DNA of 64,000 nucleotides from Planomicrobium stackebrandtii (GCF_030814955.1 NZ_JAUSWB010000010.1:26489-90488), one strand, 5' to 3'; numbered from the stretch's first letter, positions 1 through 8,981 are shown. Notes: generated by a model not told the origin, from the sequence alone. Numbers and translations are program-made.

Positions 1-1
1 C

Positions 2-865
2 ATTCGAAAAGGAGCAGATCCTCAACTTGCGATGGCGAAAATTGCCGGCATCGAATCTCAATCGAACCATCCGCTTGCCAAAGCCATCCATGATTTTATT
101 GTCTCAAAAGGAATTGTTCCGCTGCAGAATTTGGCCATTGAAGATGTTCCCGGCAATGGTTTGAAAGCAACTATTGGCCGGGAGAAGTTTCTCGTCGGAA
201 AGCCAAAGTTTGTAGATGAAAGCCTGGCAGAAGCATTTGAAAATGGTCTTTTGACTAAACTGGCCAATCAGGGGAAAACAGTCACATTTGTCCGTGATAA
301 TCACGGAATACTTGCTGCCATGGCCTTAAAGGATACGGTCCGTGATATTACCAAATCAACAATTGAAGAATTGCAAAAATCAGGCATTTACTGCATCATG
401 CTGACGGGTGATAACCGCAAGACAGCAGCCGTGATTGCCAAAGAAACAGGCGTTAATGATTACATTGCTGAATGTCTGCCGGCTGACAAAGTAAATGAGC
501 TGAAAAAACTATTGGAAAAGTATAAGTATGTGGCCATGACAGGCGATGGCATAAATGATGCACCTGCCCTGGCAACTGCAACGACAGGCATCGCAATGGG
601 TGCTGGAACCGATATTGCTTTAGAGACTGCCGACGTCATCCTCATGAAAAATGATTTGTCGCGTATTGCCTATTCAATCCGCCTGTCCCGTAAAATGCAG
701 CGCATTGTGAAGCAGAATATCTTTTTTTCTGTTTCGATTATCATCCTCTTGATTATTTCCAACTTTTTTCAAGCCATCACGCTGCCCATTGGCGTCATTG
801 GACACGAAGGCAGCACAATTTTAGTCATCTTAAACGGCTTGCGCATGCTAAACCGGCACGTATAG
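2..865 (+). CDS. zosA: Heavy-metal translocating P1B-type ATPase, C-terminal part (ZosA/CadA-like), truncated by the window edge
   Basis: The reading frame is open from base 2, so only the last 287 residues are visible. The visible part holds the SNHPLAKAI segment (the HP motif of P1B ATPases), MLTGDN in the nucleotide-binding/P domain, GDGINDAPAL, and two C-terminal membrane segments ending GHEGSTILVILNGLR. The DKTGT phosphorylation motif and the CPC-type metal site lie upstream of the window, so the metal cannot be read. The family exports or imports Zn/Cd/Co-type ions. The C-terminal wording resembles zinc transporter ZosA of Bacillus, which is why that symbol is offered. A terminator follows directly. 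Confidence 0.8.
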   Translation: MRKGADPQLAMAKIAGIESQSNHPLAKAIHDFIVSKGIVPLQNLAIEDVPGNGLKATIGREKFLVGKPKFVDESLAEAFENGLLTKLANQGKTVTFVRDNHGILAAMALKDTVRDITKSTIEELQKSGIYCIMLTGDNRKTAAVIAKETGVNDYIAECLPADKVNELKKLLEKYKYVAMTGDGINDAPALATATTGIAMGAGTDIALETADVILMKNDLSRIAYSIRLSRKMQRIVKQNIFFSVSIIILLIISNFFQAITLPIGVIGHEGSTILVILNGLRMLNRHV

Positions 866-870
866 AAAAA

Positions 871-906
871 GGCATCCTGAATGGTAATCATTCAGGATGC
901 CTTCTT
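871..906. terminator. Bidirectional terminator between the ATPase and yihY-like genes
   Basis: 13-bp perfect stem (GGCATCCTGAATG, 871-883, with 889-901), 5-nt loop, followed by TTCTTTT on the plus strand. It lies between two convergent genes and overlaps the stop codon of the minus-strand gene. Confidence 0.85.
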
Positions 907-1853
907 TTATTGAAATGCCGGCGTTCATTCATCACGGCATTAATTTGTCCACCAATTATCAATAGCATGGCGGAGATATAAAGCCATAGCATCAGGATGA
1001 TAACACCGCCGATACTGCCATAAGTGGCTGAAAAGTTACCGAAATTGCTAATGTAGATGGAAAACAAATAGGAAGTCACTATCCAGCCAATGGCTGCAAA
1101 TGCGGCGCCTCCCAGAACGCTCAGAATGTTCATCTTTACATTTGGGGCTAGCCAGTAGATGATGGCGCAAGCGACAAATGTGATGACTGCTGGGATGGTA
1201 AAGCGAATTGAACTCCACAAAGTCAGAAATCCTGCTTCCAAACCCAGGAATGAAAATATCAATAACCCAAGCTGCTCACCAAAAACAGGCAATGCCAAAG
1301 CTACAATCAAAATAAAAATTAACAGGATGGTCATCAAAATCGACATTCCCCGAGCTATGAGAAGCGGGCGATTTTCTGTTACTTTGTAAGAAAGATTCAA
1401 AGACTTGATCAAGGCGTCCATACCAAGGCTTGCCGACCAAATCGTCGCTAAAATACCAAATGACAACAATCCAGTGTTTTGACTGGTTAAAATTTCTGCC
1501 AAAGTACTTTCAATCAGTACATAGACTTCTGCTGGAACAACTTCTTCCATGAAACTATAAATTTGATCTTGCGATAGAGATAAATACGGCAACAGGGTTA
1601 CCAGGAAAATCAGCAAAGGAAAAATTGACAAGAGGAAAAAAAACGCCAACTGTGCTCCAAGTCCTGGCACGTCGACGTCTTTAATCCGCTGAAACAACTC
1701 TTTCAAAAAACCTTTTCCCGTTGTCACATCATAACTGACTGCATGCTCACGGTCTTGGTCCTTTTGCTGTCCTGCAGGTTTTGAGGGAGTAATCGGCTTA
1801 TGACCGATTCCCAGAATTTGAATTGTTGCCAGACTGATTGCTTTTCCCAGCAT
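888..1853 (-). CDS. YihY/BrkB family integral membrane protein (start uncertain)
   Basis: The family signature KELFQRIKDVDVPGLGAQ is followed by about six hydrophobic segments, as in YihY/BrkB (once misnamed RNase BN). Function is unknown, sometimes linked to envelope or osmotic stress. The frame stays open far upstream to 1976, but that part is the Ser/Asn repeat of the preceding gene read out of frame and gives His/Gln-rich nonsense. The ATG at 1853 is given here; it has no clear ribosome site. A TTG nearer the KELFQR motif, preceded by GGGAAAAGG, is an alternative. The gene follows the YtxH-like gene and overlaps its 3' end, so the two are probably co-transcribed and translationally coupled. 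Confidence 0.75.
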   Translation of the reverse strand: MLGKAISLATIQILGIGHKPITPSKPAGQQKDQDREHAVSYDVTTGKGFLKELFQRIKDVDVPGLGAQLAFFFLLSIFPLLIFLVTLLPYLSLSQDQIYSFMEEVVPAEVYVLIESTLAEILTSQNTGLLSFGILATIWSASLGMDALIKSLNLSYKVTENRPLLIARGMSILMTILLIFILIVALALPVFGEQLGLLIFSFLGLEAGFLTLWSSIRFTIPAVITFVACAIIYWLAPNVKMNILSVLGGAAFAAIGWIVTSYLFSIYISNFGNFSATYGSIGGVIILMLWLYISAMLLIIGGQINAVMNERRHFNKRRHPE

Positions 1854-2373
1854 TGTTATTAGATGTTGATGAATTGTTGCTCGATGATTTGTTGCTTGAT
1901 GATGAGTTGTTATTTGATGATGAATTATTGCTTGATGATGAGCTGTTGTTCGATGTTGAAGAAGAATCTTTATCATCTGTCAACGAAGAAGTTGGAGACG
2001 GGTTGTCTTCTTTAACTGCTGAGATGACATCATCCTTCGTTTCTACAACTGCCTTTTTAGTGTCCATAAATGCTTCTTTTGTTTCTAATGCCATTTCTTT
2101 CACTTGCGGAGTCATATCTTTCAACTCATTTACTTTGCTGCCCACGTAAGAAGCATCTTCAGAGATACGTGAATACAGATTTTGTGCTCTTTCAGCTTGT
2201 TGCTGGAAAGCCTGCACTAATTCATCTCTATTTGAAGCATAGTATTTTGCACTGCTGCTTGCTTTTTTCGATTTGTTCACAACATCGTTTCTCGTGTTTT
2301 TATCAAGTAGTGAGACAATAATCCCCACTGCTGCTCCTACTAGTAAACCTGTCATTAATTTGTTTTGGCTCAT
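1798..2373 (-). CDS. YtxH-like protein with Ser/Asn-rich repeat tail
   Basis: 191 residues from an ATG preceded by GGGAGGAAT (the frame extends further upstream but without a ribosome site). The start MSQNKLMTGLLVGAAVGIIV is the glycine-rich single membrane segment typical of YtxH/YhaH-type envelope proteins. A charged region of about 90 residues follows, likely helical and possibly coiled coil. The last 50-55 residues are almost only Ser and Asn, encoded by an imperfect short-unit DNA repeat. In Bacillus, YtxH proteins are general-stress envelope proteins. The repeat tail is unusual and probably length-variable. It overlaps the start region of the downstream YihY-like gene. Confidence 0.75.
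   Translation of the reverse strand: MSQNKLMTGLLVGAAVGIIVSLLDKNTRNDVVNKSKKASSSAKYYASNRDELVQAFQQQAERAQNLYSRISEDASYVGSKVNELKDMTPQVKEMALETKEAFMDTKKAVVETKDDVISAVKEDNPSPTSSLTDDKDSSSTSNNSSSSSNNSSSNNNSSSSNKSSSNNSSTSNNNAGKSNQSGNNSNSGNRS
1840..1960. repeat. Low-complexity TTGATGATG-type repeat encoding the Ser/Asn tail
   Basis: Imperfect units around TTGATGATGAxTTG recur roughly every 15 bases. Because of the repeat several frames stay open on both strands. It encodes Ser/Asn runs in the YtxH-like gene and His/Gln runs in the YihY frame. Confidence 0.7.
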
Positions 2374-2447
2374 CCTAAATTCCTCCCAATATAAAATAAG
2401 ATTTTCACATCTGTTAGGAATTTTCCCTAATCTTTGAAATTCTAAAC

Positions 2448-2507
2448 ACTTATGCATAAGTTATTTTTTAAAAATAACTTGACTATATTGAAAAAATTTC
2501 GGAATAT
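2448..2507 (+). promoter_or_regulatory. Palindromes and candidate promoter upstream of the AGCS symporter
   Basis: ACTTATGCATAAGT (2448-2461) is a perfect 14-bp palindrome. AAGTTATTTTT/AAAAATAACTT (2458-2480) is an inverted repeat with 11-bp arms and a 1-base centre. The second one runs into a -35-like TTGACT (2479-2484), which is followed after 17 bases by GAATAT (2502-2507). The layout suggests an operator over the promoter. The regulator is not known. Confidence 0.45.
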
Positions 2508-2560
2508 TATGCTTACGGGAGGTTTTAAAGAAAGGAAAGTTAAGAAAAGGAGGAGAAACA

Positions 2561-3922
2561 ATGGCACAGATCGAAGAACTATTGGGCACTATCAGCGGTT
2601 ACGTATGGGGACCGCCTTTATTGATTTTATTAGTAGGTACTGGAATTTTCTTAACTGTCCGACTCGGCGTTCTGCAGGTCCGTCTATTGCCTTACGCCTT
2701 GAAATTGGTTTTCACTAAAAATACGGATACAACTTCTAAAGGGGATATCAGTCATTTCCAGGCTCTTTCCACCGCAATGGCGGCGACGGTCGGAACCGGT
2801 AATATAGTCGGTGTCGCAACAGCGGTCATTCTAGGTGGACCGGGTGCTGTTTTCTGGATGTGGTTTTCTGCATTTTTCGGAATGGCCACTAAATATGGTG
2901 AAGCTGTGCTTGCAGTCAAATACCGTGTAGTCGATGCCAGAGGCCAAATGGCTGGCGGACCGATGTACTATCTTGAGCATGGATTGAAACAGAAATGGCT
3001 TGCTGTCATGTTCGCTGTTTTTGGTGCGATTGCCGCCTTTGGAATTGGAAACGGTACTCAATCAAACTCCGTAGCGTCAGTTGTTCGTGATACTTTCAGC
3101 GTTCCGACATGGGTTACCGGAATTATTTTAACTATCTTCACAGCATTGGTATTGCTTGGCGGCATTAAGAGTATCGGCCGCGTCACTTCATACTTTGTTC
3201 CTTTCATGGCGCTTTTCTACATAATCGCTGGAATTATTATTATGATCTTCAATATGGAGCTGATTCCTGGAGCGTTTGCTACAATCTTCAGTGCGGCGTT
3301 TACTGGTGAAGCTGCAGTCGGTGGTGCTATTGGTGCCGCTATCCGCTATGGTGTGGCACGAGGCGTATTCTCCAACGAAGCAGGGCTTGGATCTGCTCCG
3401 ATTGCTGCCGCTGCCGCTATCACGGATCTTCCTGGTCGCCAGGCATTGGTCTCCATGACACAGGTGTTTTTCGATACCATCATCATCTGTTCAATTACAG
3501 GTGTCACAATCGTTATGTCAGGTCTTTATACAGACAAATCTTTAGAAGGTGCAGCATTGACAACAGCCGCTTTTGAACAATTCCTCGGCGGCGCAGGCCC
3601 AATTGTTGTAGCCATTGGATTGATTTTCTTTGCCTCCTCTACGATTATCGGTTGGTCTTACTACGGAGAGAAATGTTTCCAGTACTTGTTTAAAAACCCG
3701 GCTTTGCTTGTCGTTTACCGCATCGCTTTCGTATTGATGGTGTTTGTCGGTGCAACCGTTTCTCTAGATGTTGTTTGGACATTCTCTGATGTTATGAACG
3801 GTCTGATGGCGTTCCCGAACTTGATCGGACTCCTTGGTTTGTCCGGTGTCATTGTTTACGAGACAAAGCGCATCATCGCCAAAATCAAAGAAGAAAAAGA
3901 AGCCGAACGCGCTGGCAATTGA
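2561..3922 (+). CDS. Sodium:alanine/glycine symporter (AGCS family, AlsT-like)
   Basis: 453 residues with about 10-11 hydrophobic segments. The AGCS signature VGTGNIVGVATAV starts near residue 77 and is followed by GGPGAVFWMW and KYGEAVLAVKYR. These segments form the Na+ and amino-acid site in the LeuT-fold AGCS family, which imports Ala, Gly or Gln with Na+. A strong AAAGGAGGAG ribosome site precedes the ATG. It is transcribed divergently from the YtxH-like gene. The substrate cannot be decided between AlsT, GlnT and YrbD types from sequence alone. Confidence 0.92.
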   Translation: MAQIEELLGTISGYVWGPPLLILLVGTGIFLTVRLGVLQVRLLPYALKLVFTKNTDTTSKGDISHFQALSTAMAATVGTGNIVGVATAVILGGPGAVFWMWFSAFFGMATKYGEAVLAVKYRVVDARGQMAGGPMYYLEHGLKQKWLAVMFAVFGAIAAFGIGNGTQSNSVASVVRDTFSVPTWVTGIILTIFTALVLLGGIKSIGRVTSYFVPFMALFYIIAGIIIMIFNMELIPGAFATIFSAAFTGEAAVGGAIGAAIRYGVARGVFSNEAGLGSAPIAAAAAITDLPGRQALVSMTQVFFDTIIICSITGVTIVMSGLYTDKSLEGAALTTAAFEQFLGGAGPIVVAIGLIFFASSTIIGWSYYGEKCFQYLFKNPALLVVYRIAFVLMVFVGATVSLDVVWTFSDVMNGLMAFPNLIGLLGLSGVIVYETKRIIAKIKEEKEAERAGN

Positions 3923-3980
3923 CATTGCATTTGAATAATGAAATGATAAAGCATATCCACCTGAAAGGCAGGAACTTATC

Positions 3981-4202
3981 ATGGACTTATCAAAACCATC
4001 TCCAGAAAATGTCAGCTATATGATTGAAGAAATAAAAGCGAAATTGCGCATGGTTAATGTCGACGCAATGAAAGCTGAACATTTCAACGCATCACAGTAC
4101 GAAGACTTGCATGAACTGTATGAAATGGTCTCAACACGTGACAAGTTCAGTACAAGTGAAATGCAGGCCATCGCAACGGAACTTGGTTCTTTGCGCAAAT
4201 AA
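3981..4202 (+). CDS. yfkK: UPF0435/DUF1128 family protein YfkK
   Basis: 73 residues, acidic and helical. It matches the YfkK family over its full length (start [18 protein letters not shown], end [14 protein letters not shown]). The function is not known. The ribosome site is a moderate GAAAGGCAGGAA. It is 58 bases after the symporter with no terminator between, so it may be a read-through gene. A terminator follows. Confidence 0.85.
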   Translation: MDLSKPSPENVSYMIEEIKAKLRMVNVDAMKAEHFNASQYEDLHELYEMVSTRDKFSTSEMQAIATELGSLRK

Positions 4203-4211
4203 GACAAATTG

Positions 4212-4249
4212 AAATGCCCTGAAGGAATTTTTCTTCAGGGCATTTTTTT
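4212..4249. terminator. Terminator after yfkK
   Basis: 13-bp stem AAATGCCCTGAAG / CTTCAGGGCATTT, followed by a run of T on the plus strand. It also separates yfkK from the convergent repeat array. Confidence 0.9.
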
Positions 4250-4280
4250 GCTGAGTCGAATATTTTCACTTTGTTTCTTA

Positions 4281-4586
4281 ACGGTCGCCTTAGCTTTTAT
4301 TTGTCCAGCTTCGGCGTCTAGTCTCTCGAGTCGCTTCGGCATTTCTTTGTCCAGCTTCAGAAGCCAGGTTCTCGGGTCATAAGCCAACCCGTCTGTGCGA
4401 CTAAAACACGTCGCTTCGCCGGTCTGTCTTATGCCTGTCAAACCTTAACGGCTTCTTCAGCTTTTCTCTGTCCAGCTTCAGAAGCCAGGTTCTCGGGTCA
4501 TAAGCAGCACTACCTGTGCGGCAAAATACGCCGCTTCGGAAGTGCTGCTTATGTCTGTCGGAGCAAAACGATCGCCTCAGCTTTTC
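4281..4586 (-). repeat. Hairpin-repeat array R1 (two long elements, one collapsed element, one partial left end)
   Basis: Read on the minus strand, element 1 (4586-4469) and element 2 (4468-4348) are each about 120 bases. Both start GAAAAGCTGA, both have CATAAG...CTTATG and GCGGC/GCCGC-type arms, and both end GAAGCTGGACA. They share the right arm TTATGACCCGAGAACC but differ in the left arm and the apex. A 46-base collapsed element of the other subtype (4347-4302, with CGAAGCGACTCGAG) follows, then a truncated left end (4299-4281). The first element starts inside the last codons of the methyltransferase gene: its GAAAAGC encodes the final Lys-Ser before TGA. Confidence 0.8.
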
Positions 4587-5563
4587 TTTTCATACTGAAC
4601 AATATACCAGCCGCCTTCTTTTATGACGGTTTGGAGGCTGAGCAATTCGAGTCCTGCATGTTTTCCCCACTGGGCTAACTCTTGGCGCGTAGGCAGGCGG
4701 TAGAGGTTGTCGAATGATGAGAAGAAGCTGTTGAATACATTGGCGAATGGTGTGCTATCGCTATCTCCAGCAATCGGCGTCACCACCGAAAGAATTCCCT
4801 CTTCTTTTATCCAGCTGGACAGTTCAGTGAAGAGATCCTGGCGTTTTTCGAGGTCGATATAGTGGATGACGTTGTTCATCATGACCATTCCTTGCAGTTG
4901 GACAGGTTTATATTTCCATAGATCAGCATTTTCAATGGAAACGTTCTGATTATCTCTTGTCAGGCTTTTCGCAACTTCGGTTACAGCAGGGCTAATCTCA
5001 ATTCCGGTGAAATGCGTATTCGGAAAACGTTCAGCCAACTTCTTGATATAACCGCCTTCTCCACAGCCGATATCCAATACGGTATCAACATCTTTCCCTT
5101 TTAGGCGCCTGGACATCTTCGGCAATGCCAGCACTTCCAACAAACGGCTCGTTTCAGCAACGGTTGGTGCATGCTTTTCTTCATCGAAATGCAGACGTTC
5201 CTGTTTGCGCATCATCTCCGGATAACTCAATAATGTCGGAATGTGCAGCTCCATCATTTCCTTCAGCAGCACTCCGGAAGAATTATTGCCTTTCGGTTTC
5301 GGCAGTTTCCAAGCGTTCCATGTTTTGTAGCGATCTCTTCCTGCTTCTTTCAAATGGCCAATCGACACCCCGACATTCACCCATTGGTTCAGCAGATCTT
5401 CGTCCAATTGCAGAGCATCTGCTACATCAAATTTCGTTACCGGGCGTTCGAAGGCTTTAAATAAATCCAATTCGTAGCCCACATATGCGTGCCAGCTGTA
5501 TAAAAAAGGTTCATTTCGTTTCATGTACATTCTTGCTTTAAACATCTTCATGACATCGATCAT
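4577..5563 (-). CDS. Class I SAM-dependent methyltransferase with N-terminal helical/winged-helix domain
   Basis: 328 residues from an ATG preceded by CGGAGGGACTCAC. The frame extends 7 codons further but without a ribosome site. The first 110 residues are helical, like the dimerisation domain of small-molecule O-methyltransferases. Motif I VLDIGCGEGGY is near residue 163, the acidic motif FTGIEIS is about 25 residues further, and MNNVIHY is a motif-IV-like segment. The start codon overlaps the TGA of the upstream monooxygenase (ATGA), so the two are translationally coupled and probably act on one substrate. The substrate is not identifiable. Codon use looks like that of the neighbours. A hairpin repeat begins at its stop codon. 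Confidence 0.8.
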   Translation of the reverse strand: MIDVMKMFKARMYMKRNEPFLYSWHAYVGYELDLFKAFERPVTKFDVADALQLDEDLLNQWVNVGVSIGHLKEAGRDRYKTWNAWKLPKPKGNNSSGVLLKEMMELHIPTLLSYPEMMRKQERLHFDEEKHAPTVAETSRLLEVLALPKMSRRLKGKDVDTVLDIGCGEGGYIKKLAERFPNTHFTGIEISPAVTEVAKSLTRDNQNVSIENADLWKYKPVQLQGMVMMNNVIHYIDLEKRQDLFTELSSWIKEEGILSVVTPIAGDSDSTPFANVFNSFFSSFDNLYRLPTRQELAQWGKHAGLELLSLQTVIKEGGWYIVQYEKKS

Positions 5564-6876
5564 GTGAGTCCCTCCGCTTTCCATGGATAATCTTCTTCCG
5601 GTGTATAATATTTCATTTCTTTTGTGTCATCCGTCAGATCTTTCATGCGGACAGGCATAATGCCTCCTTGGATAAAACGGTCACGGAAATTCTCCTTCCA
5701 CATGCCAAGACCCGAAACGTTCAACATCTGCTTAAAATGGAGAATTGGATCTTCCTCCATGCGCTCAAATGTCCGCTGGCGTATATAGCTCACCGGTTTG
5801 AACGGGAACGAGTAGGCAAGCGCCGCCAAATGGCTTAGTTGAATTACATGGTCTGCACGCTTGTAGCGCACAGTTTCGTACCACTTTAAATTACTGGCAT
5901 CCATTTTTCCTTGTTTGAACATATCTGCCGCCAATTCACCCAGAATATCAGCATCCTGAATGGCCATATTCATTCCTTCTCCTGCCATCGGATGGACAGC
6001 GTGGCAGGCATCGCCAATAATTGCCTTGTTGCCGCTTACGTAGGAGTTGGCATGATACATGACGGGAATCATCAATTGGATTTTTTTCCAATCCGTCAAT
6101 CGCTGGACATACCCATCCACCGCAGGTGCCAAATCGGTATACAATTTATGAAAGTGGGTGATCGGCTTTTCTTTCAGCTGCTTGTAATCCCCAGGCGGAA
6201 TCAAATACACGCTGCGCACTTGATCGTCAGGCAGCGGAAAAAGTCCTAAAAAGCGATTGTAGGTGGAAATGATTTTCCCATCTGTAAAACTTTCGGAACG
6301 CGGAAACGTCACTGTCAGAAAATGATGATTATAGGTGGTCTGCTTAACTTCGATTTCCATCGCTTTTCGCGTCACTGAAGACCTGCCTTCGGCACCAAAG
6401 AAAAACTGCGCCTCTACTTCGAATTTCTCTGTCCCTTTTTGAAGCAAGGCTGTTCTTTCTCCGTAGCCTTTGCAGGAAGTACCTTTTAAATAATGAAAGT
6501 TCTCATATTCTGAAGCTGCTTTTAAAATAACGGATTTCAATTCTTCGTGGTGCATCATGTATGCTGCATTATACTTGCCCGGCAGCACACTGTAATCCAT
6601 GAATGCCTGGTCTTTCACTTGCAGGGTGCTTGAAAGTTCAAGCATATCCAGTACTTTAATTTCATTTGAACGATCACATATTTGTTCGTACAGTCCGAGG
6701 CCATCAAATATCTGCATACTTTTTGGTTGCAGAAGCTCTCCCTTGTAAGTAGGAGCTTTAACAGCCATTCGTTCGGCGAGAACCACATCGATTCCGCGCT
6801 GCACCAATTTCAATGCCAGCGTTAATCCACCGATTCCACCCCCGCCGATGAATACGTCAGTTTTCATCTGCTTCAT
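5560..6876 (-). CDS. FAD-dependent aromatic monooxygenase (UbiH/PheA-like flavoprotein hydroxylase)
   Basis: 438 residues from MKQMKTD (ribosome site AAGGAG; a second ATG three codons later is equally possible). The dinucleotide-binding loop GGGGIGGLT is at about residue 11, the DG-like motif FFGAEGRSSVTRK is near 160, and the GD motif IIGDACHAVHPMAGEGMN is near 287. This is the order found in group A flavin hydroxylases, which use NAD(P)H and O2 to hydroxylate aromatic or quinone substrates. It is coupled to the methyltransferase by an ATGA overlap, so a hydroxylation-methylation sequence is inferred. No polyketide synthase or prenyltransferase is adjacent to name the pathway. Confidence 0.82.
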   Translation of the reverse strand: MKQMKTDVFIGGGGIGGLTLALKLVQRGIDVVLAERMAVKAPTYKGELLQPKSMQIFDGLGLYEQICDRSNEIKVLDMLELSSTLQVKDQAFMDYSVLPGKYNAAYMMHHEELKSVILKAASEYENFHYLKGTSCKGYGERTALLQKGTEKFEVEAQFFFGAEGRSSVTRKAMEIEVKQTTYNHHFLTVTFPRSESFTDGKIISTYNRFLGLFPLPDDQVRSVYLIPPGDYKQLKEKPITHFHKLYTDLAPAVDGYVQRLTDWKKIQLMIPVMYHANSYVSGNKAIIGDACHAVHPMAGEGMNMAIQDADILGELAADMFKQGKMDASNLKWYETVRYKRADHVIQLSHLAALAYSFPFKPVSYIRQRTFERMEEDPILHFKQMLNVSGLGMWKENFRDRFIQGGIMPVRMKDLTDDTKEMKYYTPEEDYPWKAEGLT

Positions 6877-6934
6877 CCCCTTCTCTCTCCTTACCCTACC
6901 TCTAGGAGACTGAAAACCCATTAAACCTCTTCAA

Positions 6935-6966
6935 CAAAAAAAGAAGCCCATGGATGGACTTCTTTT
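6935..6966 (-). terminator. Terminator after psuG
   Basis: On the minus strand AAGAAG-CCAT...ATGG-CTTCTT with one mismatch, followed by TTTTTTTG. It separates psuKG from the monooxygenase gene. Confidence 0.75.
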
Positions 6967-6978
6967 CACAAATTATTC

Positions 6979-7890
6979 TTAAAGTTGGTTATAGGCTGCA
7001 GCGAGCTGAGCTCCGACTTTCGCATTATGCTTAACCAGTTCGATATTGGCGACCAGGCTTTTCCCTTCAGTCAGCTCTTTGACTTTACCTAAAAGGAATG
7101 GCGTCACTTCTTTTCCTGAAATGCCATTGTCATTCGCTTCAGCCATTGCTTGAGCGATGATGCCATTGATAAACGATTCCTCCAAAGCATGTTCTGCTGG
7201 AATCGGATTGGCGATAACTGCTCCGCCTTTTATTCCCAGATCCCATTTTGCTTTTAGCACTTTGGCGAGCTCGGCTGAGTCGTCGCTGCGGAACGTCAGG
7301 TCAAAACCGCTTGAACGGGTATAGAATGCCGGCATTTCATCTGTTTGGAACCCTATGACGGGTACACCCTTTGTCTCTAAGTATTCCAATGTCAGGCCGA
7401 TATCCAAAATCGACTTCGCTCCTGCACAAACGACTGCGACTCCAGTGTTTGAAAGTTCTTCCAAATCAGCTGAGATATCCATCGTTGTCTCAGCCCCCCT
7501 GTGCACTCCGCCGATTCCGCCAGTAGCGAAAACACGAATGCCTGCAAGCTCTGCGCAAATCATCGTTGCCGCTACTGTTGTTGCTCCGATTTTTTTCGTA
7601 GCGATCAATTGGCCGATGTCTCTTCTCGATACTTTGGAAACGCCTGGGCTGTTGCCGAGCAACTCCAATTCTTCTTCAGACAAACCGATCTTGATCTTGC
7701 CGTCCATAATTGCAATGGTTGCAGGAACTGCTCCATTGTCACGGATGATCTGCTCTACCATGCGGGCCGTTTCAACATTCTGCGGATAAGGCATGCCATG
7801 CGAAATGATGGTTGATTCGAGCGCCACGATTGGTTTTTTTCCCTCTATTGCCTGTTGTACTTCAGTTGAATAAGAAATCATTGATGTCAT
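6979..7890 (-). CDS. psuG: Pseudouridine-5'-phosphate glycosidase
   Basis: 303 residues, full length for PsuG/IndA. The start [14 protein letters not shown], the central [12 protein letters not shown] and [11 protein letters not shown] are family hallmarks. The enzyme cleaves pseudouridine 5'-phosphate to uracil and ribose 5-phosphate in the cytosol. The ribosome site GGAGGAATTACA is followed by ATG. The ATG overlaps the psuK stop (ATGA), so kinase and glycosidase are made together. This completes a pseudouridine salvage/degradation pair. Confidence 0.93.
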   Translation of the reverse strand: MTSMISYSTEVQQAIEGKKPIVALESTIISHGMPYPQNVETARMVEQIIRDNGAVPATIAIMDGKIKIGLSEEELELLGNSPGVSKVSRRDIGQLIATKKIGATTVAATMICAELAGIRVFATGGIGGVHRGAETTMDISADLEELSNTGVAVVCAGAKSILDIGLTLEYLETKGVPVIGFQTDEMPAFYTRSSGFDLTFRSDDSAELAKVLKAKWDLGIKGGAVIANPIPAEHALEESFINGIIAQAMAEANDNGISGKEVTPFLLGKVKELTEGKSLVANIELVKHNAKVGAQLAAAYNQL

Positions 7891-8981
7891 TGTAATTCCT
7901 CCAGTTCTTTTTGTAGTTGTGCAGCGTTTAATTCAAGACGCACTGTCGCATTGCTTTCCAATGTTTTGGCTGCATTGACCATAGCCGTTTGAATAGTTAA
8001 CTCAAATTCCTGGCCATCCATCACGCTGTGAATGATAGCACTGGAAAATGCATCTCCAGCTCCAGTTACATCCGCAACCTGTTCGATTGGCATGGAGTGG
8101 TAATGGCGGATGCCATCAGAATTTCCAGCTACTGCTCCATCTTTTCCGCCTGTGATCACCACAGCTTCTGCTCCCCGTGCCAAGAGCTGCTCAGCAGCCT
8201 GATGCCAGCTATCCAGTGAATCAATAGACCGCTGCAAATATTTGCTTGCTTCATCTCTGTTCAGGATCAGCCAGCTTATGCCCGCCAAATTATCGCTCAA
8301 CCGCTCCATTTTTGGAGCAGATACTGGAATAACTGCCAGTGGAATGTTATTGATCAAAGCCAGTCGCCGAACATACTCCAGCGTTTCCAACGGACTGTTT
8401 AAATCGATGACGAGAAAAGCAGCCGACAATAGGACACTTTCATTTTTAGCCACATATTCCGGGGTCAGGGAATCATAAATTTTCATGTCCGCCATGGCCA
8501 GCAGCATTTCGCCATCCGGTTCCAAAATGGCTGTATATGTCCCTGTCGACAGCCCATCCATGGCTTTTGTCAATTCAGTCGACATAAAAGAGCTCGAAGC
8601 CGCCTCAATTAAATTCCATTCCGGATCATTACCGACAATTGACAGGAGTTTGACGGACCGGCCAAGCCGTCCCAAATTCTCCGCAACGTTTCTGGCGACT
8701 CCCCCGACACTGCCGGAAACCGATGCGGGATTCGAGGTTCCCATCTGAGCAGGCTGGTCCATCAGGAATTTCCGGTCGACATTGGCGCCGCCGATGCAAA
8801 TGACCGTTTTTTCTTCCGGCAATACATAAGCACGTCCCAAAATCTTTCCTTGACGCATCAGATTTGAGATAAAGTTGGCAAGCGATGGCCTGGACATATT
8901 CAAGTGTTCCGCCATTTCCTGTTGGGATAAATAAGGGTTGCGGCGGATCAATTCCAGTACTTCCACTTCTTTCTGATTCAT
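7887..8981 (-). CDS. psuK: Pseudouridine kinase with N-terminal winged helix (PfkB family)
   Basis: 364 residues from the ATG after GGAGGTGTTGAA. Residues 1-60 form a winged-helix DNA-binding domain ([24 protein letters not shown] is its helix-turn-helix; segment broken here as [11 protein letters not shown] then MSRPSL). From about 65 there is a PfkB/ribokinase fold: [11 protein letters not shown] at the start and [12 protein letters not shown] as the ATP/anion-hole motif. It phosphorylates pseudouridine for PsuG. The fused DNA-binding domain suggests the kinase may also sense or control its own operon; this is an inference, although HTH-PfkB fusions are common in Bacillales. Confidence 0.88.
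   Translation of the reverse strand: MNQKEVEVLELIRRNPYLSQQEMAEHLNMSRPSLANFISNLMRQGKILGRAYVLPEEKTVICIGGANVDRKFLMDQPAQMGTSNPASVSGSVGGVARNVAENLGRLGRSVKLLSIVGNDPEWNLIEAASSSFMSTELTKAMDGLSTGTYTAILEPDGEMLLAMADMKIYDSLTPEYVAKNESVLLSAAFLVIDLNSPLETLEYVRRLALINNIPLAVIPVSAPKMERLSDNLAGISWLILNRDEASKYLQRSIDSLDSWHQAAEQLLARGAEAVVITGGKDGAVAGNSDGIRHYHSMPIEQVADVTGAGDAFSSAIIHSVMDGQEFELTIQTAMVNAAKTLESNATVRLELNAAQLQKELEELQ

Noticed and set aside
1838..2149. Plus-strand Leu/Asp-rich ORF opposite the YtxH-like gene
   Set aside because: It exists only because the TTGATGATG repeat keeps this strand open; composition is low complexity and there is no ribosome site.
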